Shown here in pieces: positions 1 to 8,544 of a DNA stretch of 64,000 nucleotides. Both the position numbers and the translations under genes were made by a program. This DNA comes from Pandoraea anhela (lineage in GTDB: Bacteria > Pseudomonadota > Gammaproteobacteria > Burkholderiales > Burkholderiaceae). The notes beneath the pieces are model-generated. The model did no database searches and was not told the DNA's origin. It was given only the letters and a program-made list of their open reading frames with translations. The stretch spans positions 62,001 to 126,000 of the forward strand of contig NZ_CABPSB010000012.1 in NCBI RefSeq assembly GCF_902459655.1, written 5' to 3'. Numbering within the stretch: the stretch's first letter is position 1; each line of letters starts with the position of its first letter.

Positions 1-438
1 GTGCGTGCGATCCGGCATCGTGACGACATCCCGCTGGTCGTTCCCGATCTGCGCCGCGCCAACATGGAGTTCAAGCGCGTGCAACGGTTGCAGTTCGATG
101 GCCGTGCGGTCGTGCAGATCGCGTATCTGCCACGCGAAGGTCCGCCGGTGGCGTTGTATATCGTCAAGGACACGCGCCTGGCGCATGGCCCTTCGGCGCA
201 GGTGATTCCCCCGATGGACACGGTGACGTGGCGCCGTGACGGACAAATGTTTGCATTGGTCGCTCCCTCCGGGTCGAGCGATCTCCTGCCGATCGCCCGC
301 GCGCTGGCCAACGCCGTCGTGCCGGTGCTCTACGACGGCGGCGCTACGCCGCCGAGTCTGCAAGCCAACGGTATCTTGCAGCCGTTCACCGACGCGATGG
401 CAGATTCCCCCCTCTCCCAGACTTATGAATCTCGCTGA
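1..438 (+). CDS. Anti-sigma factor-like protein, C-terminal part (5' truncated)
   Basis: The reading frame is open from the first base, so the true start probably lies outside the window; the GTG at base 1 is most likely internal. The 145 visible residues contain a block reading PDLRRANMEFKRVQRL followed by GRAVVQIAYLP and VALYIVKD. This resembles the periplasmic C-terminal half of membrane anti-sigma factors (RsiW/ChrR-like 'transmembrane regulator' proteins), which hold an ECF sigma factor at the membrane. No membrane segment is visible because the N-terminal half is missing. The stop overlaps the start of the P450 gene by 14 bases, so the two are probably translationally coupled. The family call rests on general resemblance only. 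Confidence 0.55.
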   Translation: MRAIRHRDDIPLVVPDLRRANMEFKRVQRLQFDGRAVVQIAYLPREGPPVALYIVKDTRLAHGPSAQVIPPMDTVTWRRDGQMFALVAPSGSSDLLPIARALANAVVPVLYDGGATPPSLQANGILQPFTDAMADSPLSQTYESR

Positions 439-1624
439 TTTTTCTTCCCCCGCGTTCTTCGACAATCCTTACCCTGTATATGAGCGCCTGCGTCAGGCCG
501 GCGATCTGGTGCCCATCGGTCCGGCGCTGATGATGACCGGGCGCTACGACCTGATCGAAGCGCTGTTGCACGACCGCCGCATGGGCAAGGCCTACATGCC
601 GAGCGTGATCGCGCGCTATGGCCCGCTCGCGACCGAGCAGCCCGTGTTCCGCGCGATCAGCCGGATGTTTCTGATGGCGAATCCGCCGGAACACACGCGC
701 CTGCGCACGCTGTTGATGCACTCGTTCAATGCTCGTCGCATCGAGGACCTGTCGAAAGACATGCATGAGCAGGCGGCCCTGCTCATCGAAGCGATGCCGC
801 CGACCGGCCCGGTCGATCTGATGTCGTCGTACTGCACGCCGCTGCCGCTGCGCATCATCTGCCGCATGCTCGACGTGCCGATCGAAGACGGTCAGGTCCT
901 GGGCGAGAGCGCCGCAGCGCTGGTGCGCGCGTTCGATCTCGCACCGCTCGACGAAGCCGGACTGGCTGAGGCCAACAAGGGCGCGCTGACGCTCGAATCG
1001 TATTTCGACCGCCTCCTGCGCGTGCGTCGCCGTGAACCGGGCGACGACTTGCTCTCCGCGCTGATCGTCGCCACGAGCGGTGAGGGCGGCTTGTCCGACG
1101 ACGAGATCGTCGCCAACATGTTGTTGCTGTTCGTCGCGGGCCATGAGACGACGTCGAACATGCTCGGCAATGCGCTGATTCACCTCTACCGTGATCCGGC
1201 GCAATGGCAGGCGCTTCGCAGCGATCCGTCGCTCACGCAGGCGGCCGTCGTTGAGGCGATGCGCTTCGACAGTTCGGTGCAGATGGTCGCGCGTACGGCG
1301 CTCTCGCCGGTGCGAGTGGGAGACGTCGCCATCGAAACCGGCACGACCGTGTTCATGCTGCTGGGCGCGGCCAATCGCGATCCGGCCAGGTTCGAGAACC
1401 CGGATGGCTTCGACATCCGGCGCAACAATCATGGCCGTCTGATCTCGTTTAGCGCCGGTATTCACCATTGCCTCGGCGCACGGCTCGCGACGGCGACGCT
1501 GCAAATCGCGCTCGACAAACTGCTTGGCAGCTTCCCGAAGCTGGAGATCACCGGGCTCGACGAACTGCGTTGGCATCGCCGCCATAGCCTGCGCGGCGTG
1601 GCGTCGCTGATGGCGAACTACTGA
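425..1624 (+). CDS. Cytochrome P450 monooxygenase
   Basis: A 399-residue soluble bacterial P450 (CYP107/CYP109-like class), a haem monooxygenase that needs separate redox partners; none is encoded nearby. Diagnostic motifs are all present. The I-helix oxygen-activation motif AGHETT is at about residue 239, the K-helix ExxR motif (EAMR) at about 279, and the haem-binding loop FSAGIHHCLGARLA with its Cys ligand is near 343-352. I chose the ATG at 425 over the longer frame opening at 236 because the upstream part is a shadow of the anti-sigma gene and the protein then starts just before the normal P450 N-terminus (FFDNPYPVYERLR). The substrate cannot be told from sequence. The gene is followed by a strong terminator. 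Confidence 0.93.
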   Translation: MNLADFSSPAFFDNPYPVYERLRQAGDLVPIGPALMMTGRYDLIEALLHDRRMGKAYMPSVIARYGPLATEQPVFRAISRMFLMANPPEHTRLRTLLMHSFNARRIEDLSKDMHEQAALLIEAMPPTGPVDLMSSYCTPLPLRIICRMLDVPIEDGQVLGESAAALVRAFDLAPLDEAGLAEANKGALTLESYFDRLLRVRRREPGDDLLSALIVATSGEGGLSDDEIVANMLLLFVAGHETTSNMLGNALIHLYRDPAQWQALRSDPSLTQAAVVEAMRFDSSVQMVARTALSPVRVGDVAIETGTTVFMLLGAANRDPARFENPDGFDIRRNNHGRLISFSAGIHHCLGARLATATLQIALDKLLGSFPKLEITGLDELRWHRRHSLRGVASLMANY

Positions 1625-1667
1625 GCGGCGGCGCGCACCATCGCGTCGTTTCGGTGAAGTCAACGCG

Positions 1668-1705
1668 AATCGGCCCGTCACGGGAAGTGACGGGCCGATT
1701 GTGTT
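1668..1705 (+). terminator. Rho-independent terminator after the P450 gene
   Basis: Perfect 14-bp stem (1668-1681 pairing with 1687-1700) with a GGGAA loop, followed by GTGTTTTT. It lies 44 bases past the P450 stop and may also serve the leftward cupin gene from the other side. Confidence 0.9.
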
Positions 1706-1760
1706 TTTGCCATGCGCACGCGTCGGCATTCGACGCGCACGCTGGCTGCCTTACCGGAAC

Positions 1761-2315
1761 TTACTGACCGATATGCGAGGGGGCGTCGGTGTCGTACACG
1801 GCGTAGAGCTTGGTGTAGCCCTTCGATTCGAAGACACCCGTCCAGCCCTTGGGCAGGGTGACGGCTTCGCCCGGGCCGGCCTCGACGACCGTGCCGTCGC
1901 TCGACGTGAACTTCGCACCACCGGTGAGGAAGACGAGTAATTCGGTGTAAGGATATCCCGGCGCCGAGCGAATTTCCTCACGCACGGGGCCCGACTTGAA
2001 CACGCCGGTCTGGAAGGCTTTGTCGGGAGATGTGAACGTGGTGACGTCGACGGTATCGTTGCCGTCTTCGCTCTCATGCACGGCGTCGGCGCGCTCGAAC
2101 ACCGGTCCGGTCAATTCCTGCTTGTTCACCTTGACGGGGTGCAGCGCGCCGGCGCTCGCACCGCCTGCATACGCCGCGAGCGTCATTAGCGCGATGGCGG
2201 TCAGGCGCGCCGGTCGGGCCATTCGCGTCAGCCTCGCCAGTCCGGTCAGCGGATAGGAACTATGGGGACTGCGGGGGCTGCGGTGCAACATTGGCGTCTC
2301 TTTGTCTATTGTCAT
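1761..2315 (-). CDS. Exported cupin-domain protein
   Basis: 184 residues with a single cupin fold resembling the DUF861 / ureidoglycine aminohydrolase-type cupins. The C-terminal half has the two cupin boxes (PYTELLVFLTGGAKF, then AGPGEAVTLPKGWTGVFE). A hydrophobic stretch ending AAYAGGASA suggests a signal peptide and export to the periplasm. The ATG at 2315 has an excellent ribosome site (GGGAGG, 4-5 bases away) but puts the hydrophobic stretch over 30 residues in. The in-frame ATG at 2222 gives a more typical signal peptide and remains possible. The gene lies 74 bases downstream of the OmpR-type regulator on the same strand and may be co-transcribed. Function unknown; the family includes both enzymes and stress-related proteins. 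Confidence 0.75.
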   Translation of the reverse strand: MTIDKETPMLHRSPRSPHSSYPLTGLARLTRMARPARLTAIALMTLAAYAGGASAGALHPVKVNKQELTGPVFERADAVHESEDGNDTVDVTTFTSPDKAFQTGVFKSGPVREEIRSAPGYPYTELLVFLTGGAKFTSSDGTVVEAGPGEAVTLPKGWTGVFESKGYTKLYAVYDTDAPSHIGQ

Positions 2316-2389
2316 TCGTCCTCCCGATTGTCGCTGCCGGATAGCGCGCGCGTTTGCGGGCGACCGGCAGCGGGGCGGGCGAGAGCATA

Positions 2390-3130
2390 TCAATCGCGCG
2401 GGACTTCAGGCAAGGCTTGCGCGCGCGGGGCGGCACGCGTGACCCGGCGCGGGCGCGCACCGAGGCAGTAGCCGCCGCCGTAGACCGCACGCAACACCAG
2501 ACCGTGCTCGCCGCGCAGGCCCAGACGATTGCGAAGCAGGTACACATGCTGCTCGATGCTGCGCGCGGCGGACGCCTCGTCGCTGCGCCAGATGAGCGAC
2601 GCGATACGGGCCCGGCTCACGCGCATGTCCGGCGCGGAGAACAGCAGCCACGCGAGCGCGAACTCGCGTGCGGTCAGCTCCACTTCGATGCCGTTCACCG
2701 CGACGGTATCGCGGCTGCGGTCGAGCTGATAGCCGCCGACTTCCAGAATGTCCTCGCTGCGTGCCGCGTTGGCCGAGGCGCGCCGATGGAGCGTCATCGC
2801 CAGGCGGGTCTGCAACTCGGGGATATCGACGGGGAAGGGCAGCACGTCGTCGCATCCGGCGCGGAACGACAGGTCGAGCATCCACGAGGGGGTGCCGAAC
2901 CCGATGACGGGCGCGCCGGCACTGCGCGTGCCGCGGCGGCGGGCGAGTACGCCCTGCAAGTCCAGAGGGCCTAGCGATGCATCGACGAGTACCGCCGAGT
3001 AAGGAACGCGCGAGGCAGCCACGAGGTATTGGGCGGCGTCGTCGAATCGCTGACAGTCGCCGTCGGCGCTGAGGCGGTTGCGGATGGCGTCGTAGAGCCC
3101 GATGTCTGACGTTAGAACTGCAAACTTCAC
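2390..3130 (-). CDS. OmpR-type winged-helix regulator with degenerate receiver
   Basis: 246 residues: an N-terminal receiver-like domain (about 1-115) and a C-terminal winged-helix DNA-binding domain (about 130-225; IEVELTAREFALAWLLFSAP, then RVSRARIASLIW and SIEQHVYLLRNRLG). The likely phosphoacceptor Asp50 is present (VLVDASLG). The acidic pair normally near residues 8-9 is reduced to Ser-Asp, and the invariant Lys of the KP motif is replaced (LPFPVD). Phosphorylation control is therefore doubtful. No histidine kinase is encoded nearby. The start is a GTG at 3130 with AGGAG six bases upstream; an ATG nine bases earlier is out of frame. HrpG-class regulators of plant-pathogen type III secretion are OmpR-type proteins of similar size, but I cannot assign this gene to them. 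Confidence 0.85.
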   Translation of the reverse strand: MKFAVLTSDIGLYDAIRNRLSADGDCQRFDDAAQYLVAASRVPYSAVLVDASLGPLDLQGVLARRRGTRSAGAPVIGFGTPSWMLDLSFRAGCDDVLPFPVDIPELQTRLAMTLHRRASANAARSEDILEVGGYQLDRSRDTVAVNGIEVELTAREFALAWLLFSAPDMRVSRARIASLIWRSDEASAARSIEQHVYLLRNRLGLRGEHGLVLRAVYGGGYCLGARPRRVTRAAPRAQALPEVPRD

Positions 3131-3450
3131 TTCATGCTCCTATTGCCGAACTCGAATTCGTTATTTCGTGCTTGTGGCGCGCCCGAGAGAGAAATTGTCG
3201 GGATTCGCGTTGTCATGCATAAAACACTTCAGTCCGTCAAAAGAAACGTGAGGATTTTGCATCGAACTGTTGAAAAACCGTCGCAATGGATAAGGAGAGC
3301 AGTTGACTGACAAGCATCACCGCACGCCCCATTTTGGGGCGCGCGCGATATGCGTTGCGGGCAACCGCTTGCGCAGCGTCCGGTCACACGCGTCATCATG
3401 GAAAAAAGGGGGGCGGCGCGGCGTCAGCCATGTGACGGGCCCGGTGGGGA
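3131..3450. other. Intergenic region between regulator and LysR gene
   Basis: 320 bases with no convincing gene. It holds the promoter region of the leftward OmpR-type gene (AT-rich around 3215-3270). A short hairpin, GCCCCA/TGGGGC with a TTT loop at 3326-3340, lies about 110 bases past the LysR stop and has no T-run. No regulator-binding site could be identified. Confidence 0.5.
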
Positions 3451-4341
3451 TCAGGCTTCCAGCAGGGCGATCATGCGCTGCTTCGTGTAGTCGACGAAAG
3501 CTTGCGCGAGTTGCGACGGCGGGTGTTGCGTCGATGTGACCAGCGAAAAGCCCGACATGACCACGGGCTCGAACGGTTTGACGACGACGCGTCCCGCCGC
3601 GTAGCGCGCCGTGACCTGATCGATGATCGCGACGCCTGCACCATGCTGGACCAAGACGCAGATGGCCGCCGACAACTGCGACTCTGCGCTCATGACTCGA
3701 TCGATCTGCCGCTCCGCGAAGAGCCGGTCGATGTACATCCGGTTGTCGAACTCCTTCGGGTAGGAGACGAACGACTCGTCGCGCAGGTCTTCCGGGCGAA
3801 TCACGTCGCGGTTCGCGAGCCGGTGGCCTGGCGGCAGGATGCAGCGCATGGGCGCGCGATGCAGCGTTTCGACGTTCGCGCCCGCGTGCGTGAGCGGGTG
3901 GGCGATGAAACCGACATCGCAGCGTCTGCCGACCACCATATCGACCACGATGCTCGACGCATGAATCAGCAGCGTGGTGCTGATGCCGGGGTGTTCGCGC
4001 ATGAAGCCGGTGAGCGTCGTCGGCAGGAATTCCAGCGCGAGCGCCGGGGCGCCGGCGATGTGCAGCGAGCCGCGTCGCAACGACTTGATCTGCTCGGCTG
4101 TCTGCGCAATGCGATCGATGCCCGCAAACGAGCGTTCCACCTCTTCGAACAACACCATCGCCTCGGGCGTCGGGTTGAGCCGGCCGTTGCTTCTGTCGAA
4201 TAAGGAAAACCCTACGTCGGCTTCCAGATCGTTGATGAGGCGTGTGACGGCCGGTTGCGAAATGTGCAGCATGTCCGCCGCGCGAGTGACCGTCTGGCGC
4301 AGGATCAGCGCGCGAAATGCTTCCAACTGCCGGATCTTCAT
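3451..4341 (-). CDS. LysR-family regulator of the adjacent transport/oxidation operon
   Basis: 296 residues. The N-terminal helix-turn-helix (MKIRQLEAFRALILRQ, then AADMLHISQPAVTRLINDLE) is followed by a LysR substrate-binding domain from about residue 90. The overall character resembles OccR/NocR, the opine-responsive activators, which fits its neighbours. It is divergent from the eight-gene operon starting at 4514 and is probably its activator, responding to the imported substrate. The ATG at 4341 was chosen because GAGGG lies just upstream and the protein then begins exactly at the canonical LysR N-terminus. Longer in-frame starts at 4365 and 4443 would cover the promoter region and lack ribosome sites. 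Confidence 0.9.
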   Translation of the reverse strand: MKIRQLEAFRALILRQTVTRAADMLHISQPAVTRLINDLEADVGFSLFDRSNGRLNPTPEAMVLFEEVERSFAGIDRIAQTAEQIKSLRRGSLHIAGAPALALEFLPTTLTGFMREHPGISTTLLIHASSIVVDMVVGRRCDVGFIAHPLTHAGANVETLHRAPMRCILPPGHRLANRDVIRPEDLRDESFVSYPKEFDNRMYIDRLFAERQIDRVMSAESQLSAAICVLVQHGAGVAIIDQVTARYAAGRVVVKPFEPVVMSGFSLVTSTQHPPSQLAQAFVDYTKQRMIALLEA

Positions 4342-4513
4342 CGAACCCTCGTCTGCGTGCGCCATAACATTTGCGTATGGCGGAGCAAAAAAATGTGATT
4401 TGACCGTGAATGTGTCGAAAATGACCCTACGAAAACCACGCACCAGTTTGATTTTTTTTCGTAATGCCGAGCCATAACATCACATAACACTGCATCACGC
4501 AAGGAGCTTCCCG
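4342..4513. promoter_or_regulatory. Divergent LysR/operon control region with 10-bp direct repeat
   Basis: 172 bases between divergent starts. The decamer GCCATAACAT occurs twice in the same orientation, at 4361-4370 and 4471-4480, exactly 110 bases apart; CATAACA recurs once more right after the second copy (4482-4488). A run of eight T lies at 4452-4459. The layout fits LysR binding sites flanking a divergent promoter, but the assignment to the LysR protein is inference. Confidence 0.45.
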
Positions 4514-5578
4514 ATGAAGACTGTCGTCCCTCAAACGCTTCGCAAGCCGTGTCGCGCCGCCGCGATTTTCGCGGTGGCCGGTCTGGTTTTTGGCGCTGCC
4601 GCCGCCCATGCCGACGCCACGTTGTACGTCGGCGCTTATGGCGGTTCGTTCGAGCAGATGCTCAAGAAAGACGTCATTCCCGGTTTTGAGCGGGCCAATC
4701 CGGGCACGAAGGTCGTGATCGTGCCGGGCGACTCGACGACCACACTCGCGAAGCTTCAGGCGCAAAAGGGCAAGGCCGGCATGGATGTGGTCTTCCTCGA
4801 CGACGGTCCGATGTATCAGGCCATTCAGATGGGCTTTTGCGGCAAGCTCGCCGACGCCCCGGTCTATCAGGATCTCTACGACATCGCGAAATTCAAGGGC
4901 GGCAACGCCGTGGCGGCCGGTCTGATCGCGACGGGTATCGCATACAACACGCGTCTGTTCCAGGCCAGGGGCTGGCCTGCGCCGACGTCGTGGAAGGAGC
5001 TGTCCGATCCGAAGTACAAGGGCAAGCTCGTGATGCCGAGCATCAAGAACACGTATGGGCTGCACGCGCTGCTCGTCGAGTCGAAACTCAACGGCGGCAG
5101 CGATTCGAACATCGATCCGGGTTTCAAGGAGATGGAGAAGATCGCACCGAACGTGCTGTCGTTCGATCCGTCGCCGGGCAAGATCGCCGAGCTGTTCCAG
5201 GCGGACGAAGTGGCGATCGCCGTGTGGGGCAACGGTCGCGTGCAGGCGCTGCGTCAGCAGGGCATTCCGGTTGAGTTCGTCTATCCGAAGGAAGGCGCGG
5301 TCGCGCTCGGCATGGGCATGTGCGCGGTCGACAAGTCCGCCAACGATGCGCTCGCGCAAAAATTCATCCAGATGATTCTCTCGCCGCAGACGCAGGCCGT
5401 GCTTGCGGAAAGCCAGGGCGTGGCGCCGTCGAACAAAAAGACGCAACTGTCGATGGCCGTGGCCGCTCGCGTGCCGTCGCCGACGCAGATCGACAAGCTC
5501 GTGCGTGTCGACTGGGACGTCGTGAACGCCAAGCGCGCCGACTGGACGCAGCGCTGGAACCGTCAGATCGAGCGTTGA
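4514..5578 (+). CDS. ABC importer periplasmic substrate-binding protein (PotD/PotF type)
   Basis: 354 residues. A signal peptide with a hydrophobic core (AAIFAVAGLVFGAAAAHA) is cut near residue 33. The mature protein begins ATLYVGAYGGSFEQML, the typical N-terminal strand of spermidine/putrescine-type extracellular binding proteins. These proteins bind small cationic or amino-acid-like ligands in the periplasm and deliver them to the cognate permease. The start has AAGGAG eight bases upstream. It is the first gene of an operon with its own ATPase and two permeases. The ligand is not determined. The downstream oxidoreductases suggest an opine, betaine-like or imino-acid substrate rather than a true polyamine. 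Confidence 0.88.
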   Translation: MKTVVPQTLRKPCRAAAIFAVAGLVFGAAAAHADATLYVGAYGGSFEQMLKKDVIPGFERANPGTKVVIVPGDSTTTLAKLQAQKGKAGMDVVFLDDGPMYQAIQMGFCGKLADAPVYQDLYDIAKFKGGNAVAAGLIATGIAYNTRLFQARGWPAPTSWKELSDPKYKGKLVMPSIKNTYGLHALLVESKLNGGSDSNIDPGFKEMEKIAPNVLSFDPSPGKIAELFQADEVAIAVWGNGRVQALRQQGIPVEFVYPKEGAVALGMGMCAVDKSANDALAQKFIQMILSPQTQAVLAESQGVAPSNKKTQLSMAVAARVPSPTQIDKLVRVDWDVVNAKRADWTQRWNRQIER

Positions 5579-5624
5579 GCCGTCGAGCCTTCATTTGATT
5601 CGTCCGTCGGAGACCACAAGCGTC

Positions 5625-6776
5625 ATGATCACCCCAACCCCTACGAGCACGCCCGCGTCGACGCCGTATCTGCGCGTCGAACAACTCGGCAAGCGCTTCG
5701 GCGATACGGTTGCCGTCGAAGGCGTCGATCTCTCGATCGCGCAGGGCGAGTTCATCTCCCTGCTGGGACCGTCCGGCTGCGGCAAGACGACCACCTTGCA
5801 GATGATCGCCGGCTTCGTCGCGCCGACGTCCGGCCGGATTCTGCTCGAAGGCCGTGACCTGACGCCGGTGCCGCCGGAAAAGCGCGGGCTCGGGATCGTC
5901 TTCCAGAGCTACGCGCTGTTTCCGCACATGACAGTGGCGCAGAACGTGGCGTTCGGTCTGGACATGCGACGGGTCGATCCCGGCGAGAAGCAACGTCGGG
6001 TGAAGGACGCGCTGGAACTCGTGCATCTCGGCCAGCACGCGCAGCGCTATCCGCGCGAACTCTCGGGCGGACAGCGGCAGCGTGTGGCGCTCGCGCGTGC
6101 GATGGTGATCGCACCGCCGGTGCTGCTGCTCGACGAACCGCTCTCGAATCTCGACGCGAAGCTGCGCGAGCAGATGCAGGACGAGTTGCGTGCGATTCAG
6201 CGCAAGGTCGGCACCACCACGATCATGGTCACGCACGATCAGGCCGAAGCGCTCGCGATCAGCGACCGCGTGGTGCTGCTCAATGTGGGGCGCGTGGTGC
6301 GCATCGACACGCCGCACGACGTGTACGAAGATCCGCGCGCCACGTTCGCCGCAAACTTCATCGGGCAGACCAATCTCATCACCGGCCAGCTCGACGTGCG
6401 CGGCGGCGTGGCGCTGCTCGACGTGCAGGGACTGCGGCTCGTGCTCTCGCCTGCGCAGGCCGGGCTGGCGGCGGAGGCGGCCAATTCCGTCAATTCCGCC
6501 GGCGGGCTCAATGTGCCCAATGCGCCCAATGCGCCCGTCACGTTCTGTCTGCGTCCCGAGCGGATCCGGCTGACGTCGGCCGGCACCGGCCGCGTGCCGG
6601 GCCGCGTCGCGCAGCGCAGCTTCCACGGCAACCACTGGTTGCTGACCGTATCGACCGCGTTGGGCGATCTTCGCGTGCTCGTGTCGAACGACGGTGTGGT
6701 CGCCGCCAATGACGGCGATGCCGTCGGTCTCGATTGGGCCGACGACGCCTTGCGTCTGGTACGGGAGCGCGCATGA
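5625..6776 (+). CDS. ABC importer ATP-binding subunit (PotA type)
   Basis: 383 residues. Walker [10 protein letters not shown], signature [14 protein letters not shown], Walker [13 protein letters not shown] and the switch His in THDQ are all intact. The C-terminal part (from about residue 260) is a TOBE-type regulatory extension, as in PotA and FbpC. Its linker carries two 9-bp tandem repeat tracts (6483-6500 and 6510-6536), giving NVPNAPNAP. The ATG at 5625 is preferred over the TTG at 5595. The stop overlaps the permease start in an ATGA. Confidence 0.93.
   Translation: MITPTPTSTPASTPYLRVEQLGKRFGDTVAVEGVDLSIAQGEFISLLGPSGCGKTTTLQMIAGFVAPTSGRILLEGRDLTPVPPEKRGLGIVFQSYALFPHMTVAQNVAFGLDMRRVDPGEKQRRVKDALELVHLGQHAQRYPRELSGGQRQRVALARAMVIAPPVLLLDEPLSNLDAKLREQMQDELRAIQRKVGTTTIMVTHDQAEALAISDRVVLLNVGRVVRIDTPHDVYEDPRATFAANFIGQTNLITGQLDVRGGVALLDVQGLRLVLSPAQAGLAAEAANSVNSAGGLNVPNAPNAPVTFCLRPERIRLTSAGTGRVPGRVAQRSFHGNHWLLTVSTALGDLRVLVSNDGVVAANDGDAVGLDWADDALRLVRERA
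6483..6536 (+). repeat. In-frame 9-bp tandem repeats in the PotA-type gene
   Basis: Two adjacent 9-bp tracts: AATTCCGTC/AATTCCGCC at 6483-6500, then AATGTGCCC and two AATGCGCCC at 6510-6536. They encode a variable linker in the C-terminal extension. Confidence 0.85.
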
Positions 6777-7711
6777 ACGCCGCGACGTCCACGCCACCGC
6801 GCGCGAGCGCCGAGCCACCGGCGAAGCCGTCGATGGGGGTCTCTGCGGAGATCGCCGGCCAGCGGCGTGCCGCCTGGACGCTGGTCATGCCGGCAACGCT
6901 CTACTTCCTCGTGCTGCTCGCCGTCCCGCTCGTCCTGACGTTCGTGCTGAGCCTGTACGGCTTCGATCCGAACTCGGGCGGCATCTTGCCGACGCTGTCG
7001 TTGCAGCATTACCTCGACATCGTCACCGACAGTTATTTTTACGAGATCTTCCTGCGCACGTTGCTGTTGTCGGTCGGTGTGACGCTGCTGTGCGTGCTCG
7101 TCGGCGTGCCGGAAGCCTACTTCCTGTTCCGCATGCGCGACCCGTGGCGCTCGCTGTGTCTGGTGCTCGTGCTCGGCCCGCTGCTCATTTCGGTCGTCGT
7201 GCGAACGCTCGGCTGGTCGATTCTGCTCGGCCGCGAAGGGCTGATCAATACGCTGCTCACGAAGCTCGGGCTTATCGATCATCCGTTGCAGATGCTCTTC
7301 ACGATGGGGGCTGTCACGGTGGCGCTGGTGCACGTACTCGTGCCGCTGATGGTGCTGTCGGTGTGGACCTCGCTCACGCGGCTCGACCCCGCTGTCGCCC
7401 ACGCCGCACGCTCGCTCGGCGCCGGACGCGCGACGGTGATGTGGCGTGTGGTGTTGCCGCAGATCACGCCGGGCATTCTGTCCGGCAGCCTGATCGTGTT
7501 CGCGTTGACGGCAAGCGCATTCGCCACGCCGGCCCTTATCGGCGGCCGACGCCTGAAGGTGGTGGCGACCACGGCGTACGACGAGTTCCTCGGCACGCTG
7601 AATTGGCCGCTGGGCGCAGCCATCGCCATCGTGCTGCTGATCGTCAACGTACTCATCATCAGCGGTTACAACCGCGCACTCGAGAAGCGCTTCACGCGCC
7701 GTCTCGGCTGA
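6773..7711 (+). CDS. ABC importer permease (PotB/PotH type)
   Basis: 312 residues with about six membrane segments and a cytoplasmic N-terminus. The conserved loop that contacts the ATPase reads AARSLGAGRATVMWRVVLPQ, the EAA-type motif. The start ATG overlaps the ATPase stop by four bases, so the two are translationally coupled. It forms the inner-membrane channel together with the next gene. Confidence 0.92.
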   Translation: MNAATSTPPRASAEPPAKPSMGVSAEIAGQRRAAWTLVMPATLYFLVLLAVPLVLTFVLSLYGFDPNSGGILPTLSLQHYLDIVTDSYFYEIFLRTLLLSVGVTLLCVLVGVPEAYFLFRMRDPWRSLCLVLVLGPLLISVVVRTLGWSILLGREGLINTLLTKLGLIDHPLQMLFTMGAVTVALVHVLVPLMVLSVWTSLTRLDPAVAHAARSLGAGRATVMWRVVLPQITPGILSGSLIVFALTASAFATPALIGGRRLKVVATTAYDEFLGTLNWPLGAAIAIVLLIVNVLIISGYNRALEKRFTRRLG

Positions 7712-7725
7712 CGGGAGGCCCTCAC

Positions 7726-8541
7726 ATGACTTCGCAGGATTCCCGGTACGATCGCAACGGCTTCGGTGCGCTCGCGTTCCATGTGGTGTTTCTCGTCTTC
7801 ATCCTCGCACCGCTGGTCGTGGTGTGTCTGGTGGCGTTCACGCCGGACAACTTCCTCTCGATTCCGACGCAGCGCTTCTCGCTGCGCTGGTTCGCCTCGC
7901 TCATGAGCGACGAGGACTTTCAGTCGGCGTTGCGCACGAGTCTGTGGCTGGGCGTGATGTCCGCCACGGTGTCCACAGCGCTTGCGGTGCCCACCGCGAT
8001 GGGGCTCGCGCGCTATCGCTTTCCGGGGCGCGACGCCATCAACTCGTTCCTGCTCTCGCCGCTGATGATTCCGCCGGTGGTGCTGGGCATTGCGTTCTTG
8101 CGACTGTTCACGCTGCTCGACATGGGCGGCTCGTTCGAGAGCCTTGTCGCCTGTCACGCGTTGCTGATCTTTCCGTACGCGCTGCGGCTGATCATGGCGG
8201 CGCTCGTCGGTCAGGCGGACGAGGGCGAACGTGCGGCGCGCTCGCTCGGCGCGGGGCGCTGGACGACCTTCCGCCGCATCACGCTGCCCGCGATTCTGCC
8301 AGGCGTAGCCGGCGGCTGGGTGCTGGCGTTCATCAACAGCTTCGACGAGCTCACGGCAACGATCTTCGTCACCTCGCCCGAGACCATCACGCTGCCGGTG
8401 CGCATCTACATGAACATGAGCGAGACGGTGGACCCGAGCGTGGCGGCGATCTCGACGCTGCTCATCGGCCTGACGCTCGCCGTGATGCTGGTGCTCGACC
8501 GCATCTACGGATTGAACAAGGTTCTGGTTGGAAATCACTAA
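7726..8541 (+). CDS. ABC importer permease (PotC/PotI type)
   Basis: 271 residues with about six membrane segments. The EAA-type coupling loop is ARSLGAGRWTTFRRITLPAI. The start ATG has GGGAGG nine bases upstream and lies 14 bases after the first permease. It is the second inner-membrane subunit of the importer and completes a four-gene transporter set. Confidence 0.92.
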   Translation: MTSQDSRYDRNGFGALAFHVVFLVFILAPLVVVCLVAFTPDNFLSIPTQRFSLRWFASLMSDEDFQSALRTSLWLGVMSATVSTALAVPTAMGLARYRFPGRDAINSFLLSPLMIPPVVLGIAFLRLFTLLDMGGSFESLVACHALLIFPYALRLIMAALVGQADEGERAARSLGAGRWTTFRRITLPAILPGVAGGWVLAFINSFDELTATIFVTSPETITLPVRIYMNMSETVDPSVAAISTLLIGLTLAVMLVLDRIYGLNKVLVGNH

Positions 8542-8544
8542 AAC

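Noticed and set aside
236-424. Extension of the P450 frame upstream to 236
   Set aside because: It lies inside the anti-sigma-like gene, has an Arg/Cys-rich shadow composition and is not part of the P450 fold.
425-1624. P450 as a siderophore tailoring enzyme
   Set aside because: It is 12 kb away, on the other side of an unrelated operon, has no IS box and is closed by its own terminator.
3303-3539. 78-codon frame overlapping the 3' end of the LysR gene
   Set aside because: No ribosome site, Arg/Ser-rich composition, antisense to a clear gene.
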